Source: Micavibrio sp. UBA5703
GTDB lineage: Bacteria; Pseudomonadota; Alphaproteobacteria; Micavibrionales; Micavibrionaceae
Length of the DNA: 43,663 nucleotides
Reading direction: 5' to 3'
Assembly (NCBI GenBank): GCA_002420015.1
Contig: DIHF01000027.1
Span: 1 to 43,663, forward strand
In this document: piece by piece, positions 33,487 to 40,112 of the stretch
How positions within the stretch are numbered: the stretch's first letter is position 1
Layout of the letters: every line of letters begins with the position of its first letter
The notes under the pieces: model-generated
The model's database searches: none
Seen by the model: only the letters and a program-made list of their open reading frames with translations
What the model was told of the DNA's origin: nothing
Made by a program: the position numbers and the translations under genes

Positions 33487-34335
33487 CTAGATTCTGCCGC
33501 CCAGATCGTCGACAAGCGCAGCAAGATCCTTCGGCCTGCCGCGCACGATTTTAACCGTGCCGTCCTTTGCCCGGTAAATGATCAGCGGCGTTGCATCGAA
33601 TTTCCATGCCTGCATGAGGGCCAGATTTTTCTTTACGCCCTGGCTGTTGATTTCACTGTTGGCAGGTAAAGCTTTTTCGTCGCCGTCCAGATGCTGGAAC
33701 CATTTTTCCTGAGGGTTGGGTGCCGCCAGAAGATAGGCGGCCTGCGCCTGTGTTTCCTCCCGGAAGCCGATGGGGATCATGCGGAGCTGCGCCTTGCCGT
33801 TCTCAAGATATCCGGCTTTGCGCACATCGTCGAAAAATGCGTGGCAGTGCTGGCATTGCGGGTCGATAAAGCTGTACATGACCGGCGCGCCGGGCTGGCC
33901 GAAGGGCAGCCAGTTGCTGTTTTCGATGTCGAAAAACAACTGCTCGGATGGCGATTTGAATTCAAAACTGTCGGGCTGTTGCGGCGTTGGCGCAGGGGCG
34001 GCGAGACTGTCGAGGACGGAATCCCCTTTTTCCTGAAGCTTGCGGACCTGATCGACGGTGACGATTTTGCCGTTGTTGTCGAACATGATGCCCATCAGGA
34101 AGGCTTGCCCGTCCGGCAGCACATAGAAATACTGCTCCTGGCCGTTTTTGATCGTCAGCCAGGTATCAAGGCCGTGCTCTTTGCCCAGAAAGCGGATTTG
34201 TGCGCCGTCGTCTACGAGCGTTTGAATCGGGGCGGGTGGCTGGGGGATTGCTTCCTGTGCGCTTGCGCCTCCGGTGATAGCAAGGATAAGCAAAAAACCT
34301 GTCAAAACACGCAGATAGAAATTAACCATTTTCAT
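33487..34335 (-). CDS. DsbC/DsbG-like thiol:disulfide protein
   Basis: This periplasmic thioredoxin-fold protein probably forms or isomerises disulfides in exported secretion proteins. The signal peptide is MKMVNFYLRVLTGFLLILAI ending at GGASAQ. A DsbC-type N-terminal region with GLDTWLTIKNGQEQYFYVLP precedes the redox site: Cys161 and Cys164 in DPQCQHCHAFF, and the cis-Pro is in DATPLIIYRAK. Length 282 residues. I chose ATG at 34335 because GGGAG lies six bases upstream and it starts the signal peptide. DsbC-like proteins are common in conjugation and Dot/Icm loci; the Cys-rich paralogues nearby could be clients. Confidence 0.85.
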   Translation of the reverse strand: MKMVNFYLRVLTGFLLILAITGGASAQEAIPQPPAPIQTLVDDGAQIRFLGKEHGLDTWLTIKNGQEQYFYVLPDGQAFLMGIMFDNNGKIVTVDQVRKLQEKGDSVLDSLAAPAPTPQQPDSFEFKSPSEQLFFDIENSNWLPFGQPGAPVMYSFIDPQCQHCHAFFDDVRKAGYLENGKAQLRMIPIGFREETQAQAAYLLAAPNPQEKWFQHLDGDEKALPANSEINSQGVKKNLALMQAWKFDATPLIIYRAKDGTVKIVRGRPKDLAALVDDLGGRI

Positions 34336-34396
34336 TTCAAGCTCCCGGATGATTCGCATAGCCCAAGGTCCATTGTAGGTCAGCTATGACGAAGTT

Positions 34397-35632
34397 TCAA
34401 AGAAACAGTGTTAAAATTCCCGTATAGTTATAAAGATGCCCTTTGGCGGCCTCGCCGCTGGCGTAAAAACCAGCCAGCGGAACATCTCCGATAATGTCCT
34501 TTATCAGCTTCATTTCCCCATGTTTTTTCTCGCCTTTATCGGAAAAGGCCCGGGCGAGGCAGGAAACATAAAGCGCGCCTTTGGGCGCAAAGGTGCCGGT
34601 TTGTCTTTTCACACGTTCCCGCAAGCCCATCAGCATCGCGCACAAATCTTTTTCCAGCGTTTCTTCGTCACGGTGCACAAAAATGACGCTTTCGCCTGTT
34701 GAAACGCTCTGACCGACGGAAAGCGAGCCTTCTCTAGGGTCCAGACCAGTTATGCTGCGGACCAGAAGGTCGTTTTGATCCGACTGGGAAACCGGAAACG
34801 CAGCATGAATTTCGCCTTTGAACAAAGATTTAAATTCTTCCGGCACGGCCTCTGCATTTTCCAAAACTTCGCTGTCCAGAACGATGTGGTCGGGGTCGCG
34901 GTCTATTTTTTTCATGGCCATGATGCGCAAATCGTTTTCAAAAACGGTAACGGCCTTTTCCCCGTCCAGTTCCCATATGATGTTTTCCGCGCCGCGTGTG
35001 ATGGTGTGGGCGTTTCCTATCGGCGTGCAGCCTTGCGAAAGGGCGGTGGCGACCTTGATGTCCTGCGAGAAAATAACGCCTGTAACGCCCCCGTCGCTTA
35101 TGTTTCCGGCGAACTGGACGTGTTTGGTGCGCGCCGAGGATATCCCGCCCGTCACATAGCCGCCAGTCAGGGTGTCAAGTTGTTGCAGGGTATGGGCCGG
35201 GTCGGTTTTGGCCAGAGGGTCCGCATGGATGTAAACCAACATGGGGCTGTTATGTTCCAGCCACGCTTTTACGTTTTTACCGGGTAACGCGGCATCCGTT
35301 CCGGCCAGAGGGAAAACGCAAAAATCCGACTCGTCAAAATGGCAGATCATCGCGGATATGGCGGGCTGGTCGATATATTCGACCCCGTTACCGCAAATGC
35401 CGACCCCCGTGCATCCCACCCAGTTTTCGATATTCAAGACCGAGCGAAAAAGGTTGAGGATGCTGTCTGCGTCTTCGGCCAGATAGTCGGAGATGTAAAG
35501 GAAACCGAAATTATAGGGGATGCCTGTCGTATTTGCCTCATGCAGCTTTTCCAGCACGGCCTTGGACGTATCGCGCCAATCCGTACCCGAAGCGGATGCG
35601 GAGGCGAATTGCGCGGATGTGATTTGGGACAT
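34397..35632 (-). CDS. FIST domain sensor protein (FIST_N and FIST_C)
   Basis: FIST proteins are thought to bind small ligands, possibly amino acids, in signalling. The N-terminal FIST domain has VGCTGVGICGNGVEY and TGGYVTGGISSAR, and SQGCTPIGNAHTITRGAENI with WELDGEKAVTVFENDL marks the junction to FIST_C, which ends with GDVPLAGFYASGEAAKGHLY. No membrane segment or output domain is present. The 411-residue length is normal for stand-alone members. It is the most upstream gene of the second - strand block, 61 bases before the Dsb-like gene, which may mean only shared transcription. Confidence 0.86.
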   Translation of the reverse strand: MSQITSAQFASASASGTDWRDTSKAVLEKLHEANTTGIPYNFGFLYISDYLAEDADSILNLFRSVLNIENWVGCTGVGICGNGVEYIDQPAISAMICHFDESDFCVFPLAGTDAALPGKNVKAWLEHNSPMLVYIHADPLAKTDPAHTLQQLDTLTGGYVTGGISSARTKHVQFAGNISDGGVTGVIFSQDIKVATALSQGCTPIGNAHTITRGAENIIWELDGEKAVTVFENDLRIMAMKKIDRDPDHIVLDSEVLENAEAVPEEFKSLFKGEIHAAFPVSQSDQNDLLVRSITGLDPREGSLSVGQSVSTGESVIFVHRDEETLEKDLCAMLMGLRERVKRQTGTFAPKGALYVSCLARAFSDKGEKKHGEMKLIKDIIGDVPLAGFYASGEAAKGHLYNYTGILTLFL

Positions 35633-35723
35633 GAGGGGTTCCCGTAAGACTAAGGTGACTTAATAGTACAGAATTTTTGCAACAGACGCAGGACTTTTTG
35701 CTATAGTCAGCTAAATTAAGAAT

Positions 35724-35813
35724 CCGTCATCGCCTGAATTGCAGAGCAATTCTAAGGCGATCCACTCTGCTGGATTCCCCTAGGATTTTCTTCGAAAATC
35801 CGGGGAATGACGG
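35724..35813. repeat. Double-hairpin palindromic repeat unit upstream of lemA
   Basis: CCGTCAT (35724-35730) and ATGACGG (35807-35813) enclose two hairpins. The first is ATCGCC-T-GAATTGC-AGA-GCAATTC-TAA-GGCGAT (35729-35761); the second has arms ATTCCCC (35774-35780), GGATTTTC (35783-35790), GAAAATCC (35794-35801) and GGGGAAT (35802-35808). This is the shape of a REP-like or miniature inverted-repeat element. It ends 20 bases before the lemA start and includes the ribosome-binding side spacer. Confidence 0.75.
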
Positions 35814-35833
35814 GAATTATAAGGAGAAAGCCT

Positions 35834-36400
35834 ATGGATCTATGGATCGTTTTAGCGGTACTGGCGGGCATCGCCGGGCTTATGGTTTTGCTTTTCAATC
35901 GGCTGGTGGCGCTGCGTCAAAGCCGCAGCAATGCCTTTTCCGATATTGATGTGCAACTTAAACAGAGATACGACCTTATTCCGCAACTCGTTGAAACGGT
36001 GAAGGGCTACGCAGGGCACGAAAAACAGATTTTTGAAAGAGTGACCGAAGCCCGCGCCAAGGTAGGGCAAGCGGGAGGCGGTGCTGGCGAAACCCGTATG
36101 AAAGCCGAAGGCTTGCTGGGTGGCGCGATGATGGGCTTGTTTGCGGTGGCGGAGAATTACCCGAGCCTGAAAGCCGACCAGAACTTTCAGCGCCTGATGG
36201 CCGAGCTTTCCGACATTGAAAACAAAATCGCTGCGGCGCGGCGTTTCTTTAACAATGCGACGAGCGAGTACAACACAGCCGTGCAGCAATTTCCGGCCAA
36301 CCTGATTGCCGGGCCGATGGGTTTTAAGACGGAGGCGTTTTTTGAGCTGAGCGCGGCTGAAACCGAGGCGCTCAACAAGGCGCCGGAAGTGAAGTTTTAA
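35834..36400 (+). CDS. lemA: LemA family protein
   Basis: LemA proteins have one N-terminal membrane segment and a coiled helical body of uncertain function. Here the anchor is LWIVLAVLAGIAGLMVLLF (about 3-21), followed by SRSNAFSDIDVQLKQRYDLI and PQLVETVKGYAGHEKQIFER, the family signature, then AAARRFFNNATSEYNTAVQQ. Length 188 residues. AAGGAG lies 8 bases before the ATG at 35834. It is followed after 3 bases by an M48 peptidase gene, a frequent pairing. Confidence 0.92.
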   Translation: MDLWIVLAVLAGIAGLMVLLFNRLVALRQSRSNAFSDIDVQLKQRYDLIPQLVETVKGYAGHEKQIFERVTEARAKVGQAGGGAGETRMKAEGLLGGAMMGLFAVAENYPSLKADQNFQRLMAELSDIENKIAAARRFFNNATSEYNTAVQQFPANLIAGPMGFKTEAFFELSAAETEALNKAPEVKF

Positions 36401-36403
36401 AAT

Positions 36404-37522
36404 ATGGCTGCCGCAGGCATCGGTCTTAACACGCATATCTGGAACAACAATATCCGTTCGGTGATATTGCTGGCGCTGTACCCGCTCATCATCATGGCGA
36501 TGGTTTGGGCGGTTGCCTATGTCGTGGCCTATGCCCAGGGCGGGTATAACATAGTGAGATATGAAGAGGGCCCCAATACCGTCTGGCTCAATGTCGGCAA
36601 TCCCGAATATGTCGCCAATAATATCATTCTTGAATACTGGCCGGCCATATTAACGGTGATTGCCCTTTGGTTTATGATTTCGTGGCTGTTTCATACAAGC
36701 ATGATCCGCAGGCTTTCGCACTCGCACCCCGTGACAAGGCAGGAGGAACCGGAACTTTATAATCTGCTCGAGAATTTGTGCATCTCCCGCGGCATGCCCA
36801 TGCCGCGCCTTGAGATCATCGAAACCCATGCGCGTAACGCCTTTGCCAGCGGCATCGACAATAAAAGCTTTGCGGTGACGGTGACGCGGGGGCTTTTGAA
36901 TTCGCTGCAAAAGGACGAGGTCGAGGCCGTCCTTGCCCATGAACTGACCCATATCGAAAACCGCGATGTCAGGCTTTTGATTATCTGCGTCATATTCACC
37001 GGAATGGTTGGCTTTGCTGCACAGATGGTATGGAGTAACATACGCTATTCGTTGCTCGTGCCGCGCCGCCGTGGCAATCGCAACAACGGCGGGGGTGTTA
37101 TCATTCTGATCGCTATCGCCGTGGTTTTGTGGATCGGCTATATGGCGACGCTGTTCATGCGCTTTGCCCTGTCGCGGCGGCGTGAATATATGGCCGATGG
37201 CGGCGCGGTCGAGAAGACCAAAAATCCGGACGCCATGATGCGCGCTTTGCTGCGCATCGCGGGGCGCGAGCGCATTCCCGCCACCCCCGACGATATCGCC
37301 ATGATGTGCATCGAAAACTCAAAGCCCTTTTTCGGGATATTTGCCACACACCCGCCCATTGATGAGCGCATCAAAGCCATCTCTCAGGTCACAGGAACAC
37401 CCATCCCGGATATTCGCGGCGTGCCGGTGGGCGGTGAAAAAAGCTTTCATAACCCGCAGGATCAAAAGAACCCCTGGCTTACTCGCGAGCGCGGCCCGCG
37501 CCGAAAAATCCCGTGGTCTTAA
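36404..37522 (+). CDS. M48 family membrane metallopeptidase (HtpX-like)
   Basis: This is an HtpX-like zinc protease for damaged membrane proteins. The zinc site HELTHIENRD (about residues 179-188) has the HExxH, and the third ligand Glu is in RRREYMADGGAV (about 256). Hydrophobic segments lie at about 20-43, 84-103, 190-207 and 225-248. Length 372 residues; the N-terminal part before the first pair of segments is longer than in E. coli HtpX (293). It pairs with lemA, with 3 bases between them. Ribosome-binding signal is weak, consistent with coupling. Confidence 0.9.
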   Translation: MAAAGIGLNTHIWNNNIRSVILLALYPLIIMAMVWAVAYVVAYAQGGYNIVRYEEGPNTVWLNVGNPEYVANNIILEYWPAILTVIALWFMISWLFHTSMIRRLSHSHPVTRQEEPELYNLLENLCISRGMPMPRLEIIETHARNAFASGIDNKSFAVTVTRGLLNSLQKDEVEAVLAHELTHIENRDVRLLIICVIFTGMVGFAAQMVWSNIRYSLLVPRRRGNRNNGGGVIILIAIAVVLWIGYMATLFMRFALSRRREYMADGGAVEKTKNPDAMMRALLRIAGRERIPATPDDIAMMCIENSKPFFGIFATHPPIDERIKAISQVTGTPIPDIRGVPVGGEKSFHNPQDQKNPWLTRERGPRRKIPWS

Positions 37523-37563
37523 ACCGTTACGGGGCAGATTAAGATAGTGTACCTCTTAGCCGA

Positions 37564-38049
37564 TTATAAAGACAGACTTCCCAGAGCTGATCGCAGAGTC
37601 TGTACATCATCGTGGTAAGCATCTCTGCTATCTTGCTGTGACTGCGGAAAAGGATTGTCGCTGGCGATATCGAAAGCACGCTGAATCTGTGCCGGGTCAG
37701 CCATAGTACCGCCATCTGATATATTCCTTAATGCACTCAAGAATGCATGGCGTACGCTGTTATGCTCTGGCAGTTTCTCTGTAACAACCCTTTCAATCTT
37801 GCTGATCTCTATCGGGGAGATGGGGGCTGGTTCTTTGCCGTTGATCAATTCTTCAACCGGGATATAGAAGAAGGCGGCGGCATCCGGATCAAGATTTTCC
37901 AGGGCTTTTTCGCTCAGGGCTTCCACTGTTTGACGATCCATAGAATTGGGTCCGCCAGAAAAAGTACTCAGGTAGGAGTCCCGAACATCTTCAGGCAAGC
38001 CTTTAACTGCATTAATATGACCAATAATTGTTTCCTTGCTTACAAGCAT
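37564..38049 (-). CDS. Hypothetical small acidic protein
   Basis: I do not recognise this 161-residue protein. It has no signal peptide or membrane segment. Patterns are helical and acidic: MLVSKETIIGHINAVKGLPE at the start, VEALSEKALENLDPDAAAFF, and AQIQRAFDIASDNPFPQSQQ near the end. It is alone on the - strand between lemA/M48 and the Bax-inhibitor gene. Frame length and composition support it as a real gene, though no family supports it. Confidence 0.6.
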   Translation of the reverse strand: MLVSKETIIGHINAVKGLPEDVRDSYLSTFSGGPNSMDRQTVEALSEKALENLDPDAAAFFYIPVEELINGKEPAPISPIEISKIERVVTEKLPEHNSVRHAFLSALRNISDGGTMADPAQIQRAFDIASDNPFPQSQQDSRDAYHDDVQTLRSALGSLSL

Positions 38050-38181
38050 GTTTACAGTTCTCCAATAGGGTTACGGCACAAAGAAAGCCTAAGAGAATGA
38101 TATGCTTGACCTATAAAGAAACAGTTAAAACAGTCTGATTATCAGGGAGGCGGTAAGCCATATTTAATTTTTCTCAATCCT

Positions 38182-38210
38182 TTGAAATTTGGTAGAATAA
38201 TAGCTATATA
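38182..38210 (+). promoter_or_regulatory. Sigma-70-type promoter for the Bax-inhibitor gene
   Basis: TTGAAA (38182-38187) and TATATA (38205-38210) are separated by 17 bases. Start of transcription would be near 38217, about 35 bases before the ATG at 38252. Confidence 0.6.
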
Positions 38211-38251
38211 TACTGGCAGTGAGTTAACCTTTATTAATGGAGAAACAAAGA

Positions 38252-38968
38252 ATGCAAAATCAACGCCACGCCGTCCCAAGATCCGGCGAGAGAGTCATTG
38301 ATTCCGGCCTTCGTGCGCATTTTCAGCGCGTCTATAACATGATGGCGATTGGTCTCGTTTTGACGGGCGTTCTGGCTTATGCCGTCGCAACGACTCCGGT
38401 GTTGCTCCAGATTTTCATGGGTAACCCCATTGTCATGTGGACCGTGTTTCTGGCGCCGCTTGGCATCATGTTTTTCGGTCTGACGCCTTCCAAAATTCAC
38501 CGCATGAGCGTAGGGATGGTGGCGGCCTTGTACCTTTTGATTACGGGCTTGATGGGTATTTCTCTGTCCTCGATCTTTCTGGTTTACCAGATAGGCGATA
38601 TTGCGCGTGTTTTCTTCATCACCGCCGCAATGTTCAGCGCCACGTCGATCTATGGCTATACTACCCGCAAGGATCTTACGAGCATGGGTTCGATGATGTT
38701 CATGGGGCTGATCGGCATCGTTCTTGCCAGCATCGTCAACATCTTCATGAAATCGACGATGATGGATTTTGCCATCTCCGTGATCGGCGTGATCGTGTTC
38801 ACGGGCCTCACCGCCTGGGACACCCAGCGGATCAAGGAAAGCTATAGCTCCGCTTACGGCCATGAAAGCAACATGAAGATGGCCGTTATGGGCGCGCTGA
38901 ACCTTTATCTGGACTTCATCAACCTCTTTTTGATGCTGCTCCGGCTGATGGGCAATAACCGCAACTAA
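38252..38968 (+). CDS. Bax inhibitor-1 / YccA-family membrane protein
   Basis: Members of this family are multi-pass inner-membrane proteins that affect FtsH proteolysis (YccA) or calcium flux. The 238-residue protein has about seven hydrophobic segments, beginning MMAIGLVLTGVLAYAVATTP and FLAPLGIMFFGLTPSKIHRM. The family marks GLMGISLSSIFLVYQ and GLTAWDTQRIKESY are present, and the C-terminus is NLYLDFINLFLMLLRLMGNN. I chose ATG at 38252 because GGAG lies 9 bases upstream; an in-frame ATG at 38237 lies 15 bases earlier. A strong intrinsic terminator follows. Confidence 0.93.
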   Translation: MQNQRHAVPRSGERVIDSGLRAHFQRVYNMMAIGLVLTGVLAYAVATTPVLLQIFMGNPIVMWTVFLAPLGIMFFGLTPSKIHRMSVGMVAALYLLITGLMGISLSSIFLVYQIGDIARVFFITAAMFSATSIYGYTTRKDLTSMGSMMFMGLIGIVLASIVNIFMKSTMMDFAISVIGVIVFTGLTAWDTQRIKESYSSAYGHESNMKMAVMGALNLYLDFINLFLMLLRLMGNNRN

Positions 38969-39000
38969 TAGCGCCGTCATTCATTTATTTTTATTTCAGG

Positions 39001-39028
39001 AAAGCCCCGGATTTTCCGGGGCTTTTTT
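39001..39028 (+). terminator. Intrinsic terminator after Bax-inhibitor gene
   Basis: AAAGCCCCGG and CCGGGGCTTTTTT form a 10-bp stem with a loop of ATTTT and end in a T-run. Confidence 0.92.
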
Positions 39029-39037
39029 GATGCCATG

Positions 39038-39066
39038 TTGACACTTAATACGTACAAAGATAACCT
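39038..39066 (+). promoter_or_regulatory. Sigma-70-type promoter for mscL
   Basis: TTGACA (39038-39043), a 17-base spacer and TAACCT (39061-39066) precede mscL by about 38 bases and lie directly after the upstream terminator. Confidence 0.75.
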
Positions 39067-39104
39067 TTCCGAAATTCAAAACTTTTCAAGGGGATACAGA
39101 ACAC

Positions 39105-39530
39105 ATGTCAATGGTTAAAGAATTCAGGGAATTTATCGCCCGTGGCAATGTCATGGATATGGCCGTGGGTATTATTATGGGCGCGGCTTTCACCGCGATC
39201 GTCAACTCGATGGTTGGCGACCTTATCATGCCGATTATCGGCGTGGCGACCAGCGGCGTGGATTTTGCCGACAAGTTTCTGGCATTGGATGGGCAGGCTT
39301 ATGCCAATCTGAAGGCGGCCAAGGATGCCGGTGCGCCGGTCATGACCTATGGCCAGTTTATCGATGCAGTCATCAATTTCGTGATTATATCTTTTGTCGT
39401 CTTCATGCTGATTAAGGGCGTAAACACCCTGAAAAGGAAATCCGAAGATCCAAAAGCCAAAGATGCGCCCCCGCCGCCCAAGGAAGTTGTCCTTTTAACG
39501 GAAATCCGCGATCTGCTGAAAAAGAAGTAA
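39105..39530 (+). CDS. mscL: Large-conductance mechanosensitive channel MscL
   Basis: MscL opens under membrane tension to release solutes during osmotic downshock. The first helix and membrane segment are MSMVKEFREFIARGNVMDMA and GIIMGAAFTAIVNSMVGDLI. The second membrane segment is AVINFVIISFVVFMLIKGVN, followed by the KKE-rich cytoplasmic helix with LLTEIRDLLKKK at the end. The 141 residues match the family. An AAGGGG ribosome-binding region precedes the ATG at 39105, and a good promoter and terminator bound the gene. Confidence 0.96.
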   Translation: MSMVKEFREFIARGNVMDMAVGIIMGAAFTAIVNSMVGDLIMPIIGVATSGVDFADKFLALDGQAYANLKAAKDAGAPVMTYGQFIDAVINFVIISFVVFMLIKGVNTLKRKSEDPKAKDAPPPPKEVVLLTEIRDLLKKK

Positions 39531-39558
39531 GTTCGCCTCGTAAATTCTGTATTTGACC

Positions 39559-39585
39559 AAAAGCGGGGCTTCGGTCCCGCTTTTT
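39559..39585 (+). terminator. Intrinsic terminator after mscL
   Basis: AAAAGCGGG (39559-39567) and CCCGCTTTT (39576-39584) form a stem around the loop GCTTCGGT, with a T-run to 39585. Confidence 0.88.
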
Positions 39586-39587
39586 AC

Positions 39588-39616
39588 TTGAAAAATCACG
39601 CAGCTTTGCCTAGTTT
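39588..39616 (+). promoter_or_regulatory. Possible promoter for tRNA-Ala
   Basis: TTGAAA (39588-39593), a 17-base spacer and TAGTTT (39611-39616). The -10 is poor; the distance to the tRNA start is about 20 bases. Confidence 0.4.
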
Positions 39617-39635
39617 CACCACAATCCCTCTTTGG

Positions 39636-39711
<76 letters not shown>

Positions 39712-39771
39712 TTTCCTTTAGTGAGCGGCTTCTTTTTAACAGGATAGATATTGCGGGCCGGGAAAATTTTT

Positions 39772-39800
39772 TTGCAGCCCCAGGCTTATTTTGCTAATAG
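39772..39800 (+). promoter_or_regulatory. Promoter upstream of the entericidin-like gene
   Basis: TTGCAG (39772-39777), a 17-base spacer and TAATAG (39795-39800), giving a start near 39807, about 34 bases before the ATG. Confidence 0.5.
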
Positions 39801-39840
39801 TTAACCCAGCAGGTTTAACCGGAAGGAATAGGAGAAAGAA

Positions 39841-39975
39841 ATGCGTTCTTTTTTGAAGGTGGCGGCAATGGCTACGCTCATGCTGGTTATGGGGAGCCTG
39901 AGCGCCTGTAACACGGCGGAAGGTTTTGGTCGCGACATGGAAAAGGCCGGGCAGTCCATTCAAAAGTCTGTATAG
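39841..39975 (+). CDS. Entericidin A/B-like small lipoprotein
   Basis: This 44-residue product is a short lipoprotein. The signal is MRSFLKVAAMATLMLVMGSL and the lipobox is SLSAC with Cys23, followed by NTAEGFGRDMEKAGQSIQ, the characteristic mature part of entericidins (NTxxGxGxDxxxxGxxI). Entericidin B is a bacteriolytic toxin and entericidin A its antidote in enteric bacteria; a lone copy like this has an unproven role in the envelope. AGGAG lies 8 bases before the ATG. Confidence 0.88.
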   Translation: MRSFLKVAAMATLMLVMGSLSACNTAEGFGRDMEKAGQSIQKSV

Positions 39976-39984
39976 AAATTTTTC

Positions 39985-40012
39985 TTGACAACCGGACGTA
40001 TTTGGGTATAAA
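39985..40012 (+). promoter_or_regulatory. Strong sigma-70-type promoter
   Basis: TTGACA (39985-39990), a 16-base spacer and TATAAA (40007-40012). Transcription would begin near 40019, and an intrinsic terminator follows within 75 bases. Confidence 0.7.
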
Positions 40013-40018
40013 TTCCTA

Positions 40019-40092
40019 GCAATATGCGCCCGAAATGGGTCTTTGGTAAATAATTTCATATTCAAAAGCCGCGCTCTCTGCGCGGCTTTTTT
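40019..40092 (+). ncRNA. Candidate small RNA or attenuated leader
   Basis: The region from the predicted transcription start to the end of a strong terminator is about 74 bases with no convincing gene. It could be an independent small RNA, or a leader that ends early and controls the LamG-SASA gene which starts 21 bases downstream. A 9-codon reading frame (ATG at 40024, TAA at 40051) inside it lacks a ribosome-binding site. Confidence 0.4.
40064..40092 (+). terminator. Intrinsic terminator between the small-RNA candidate and the LamG-SASA gene
   Basis: AAAAGCCGCG (40064-40073) pairs with CGCGGCTTTTTT (40081-40092), with a loop of CTCTCTG. Confidence 0.9.
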
Positions 40093-40112
40093 GCGTTCAG
40101 GAGTATCTTTTT

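Noticed and set aside
7636..35632. Idea that the locus is a transferable integrative conjugative element
   Set aside because: I see no integrase, relaxase, direct-repeat ends or adjacent tRNA at the locus edges; the only tRNA is about 4 kb beyond and intact. It may still be transferred material of older origin.
38234..38980. His-rich - strand frame opposite the Bax-inhibitor gene
   Set aside because: The His-rich composition comes from reading membrane-segment codons in reverse; the + strand gene has promoter, family motifs and terminator.
40024..40053. Nine-codon possible leader peptide in the small-RNA candidate
   Set aside because: There is no ribosome-binding site and no run of regulatory codons, so I do not call it a gene.
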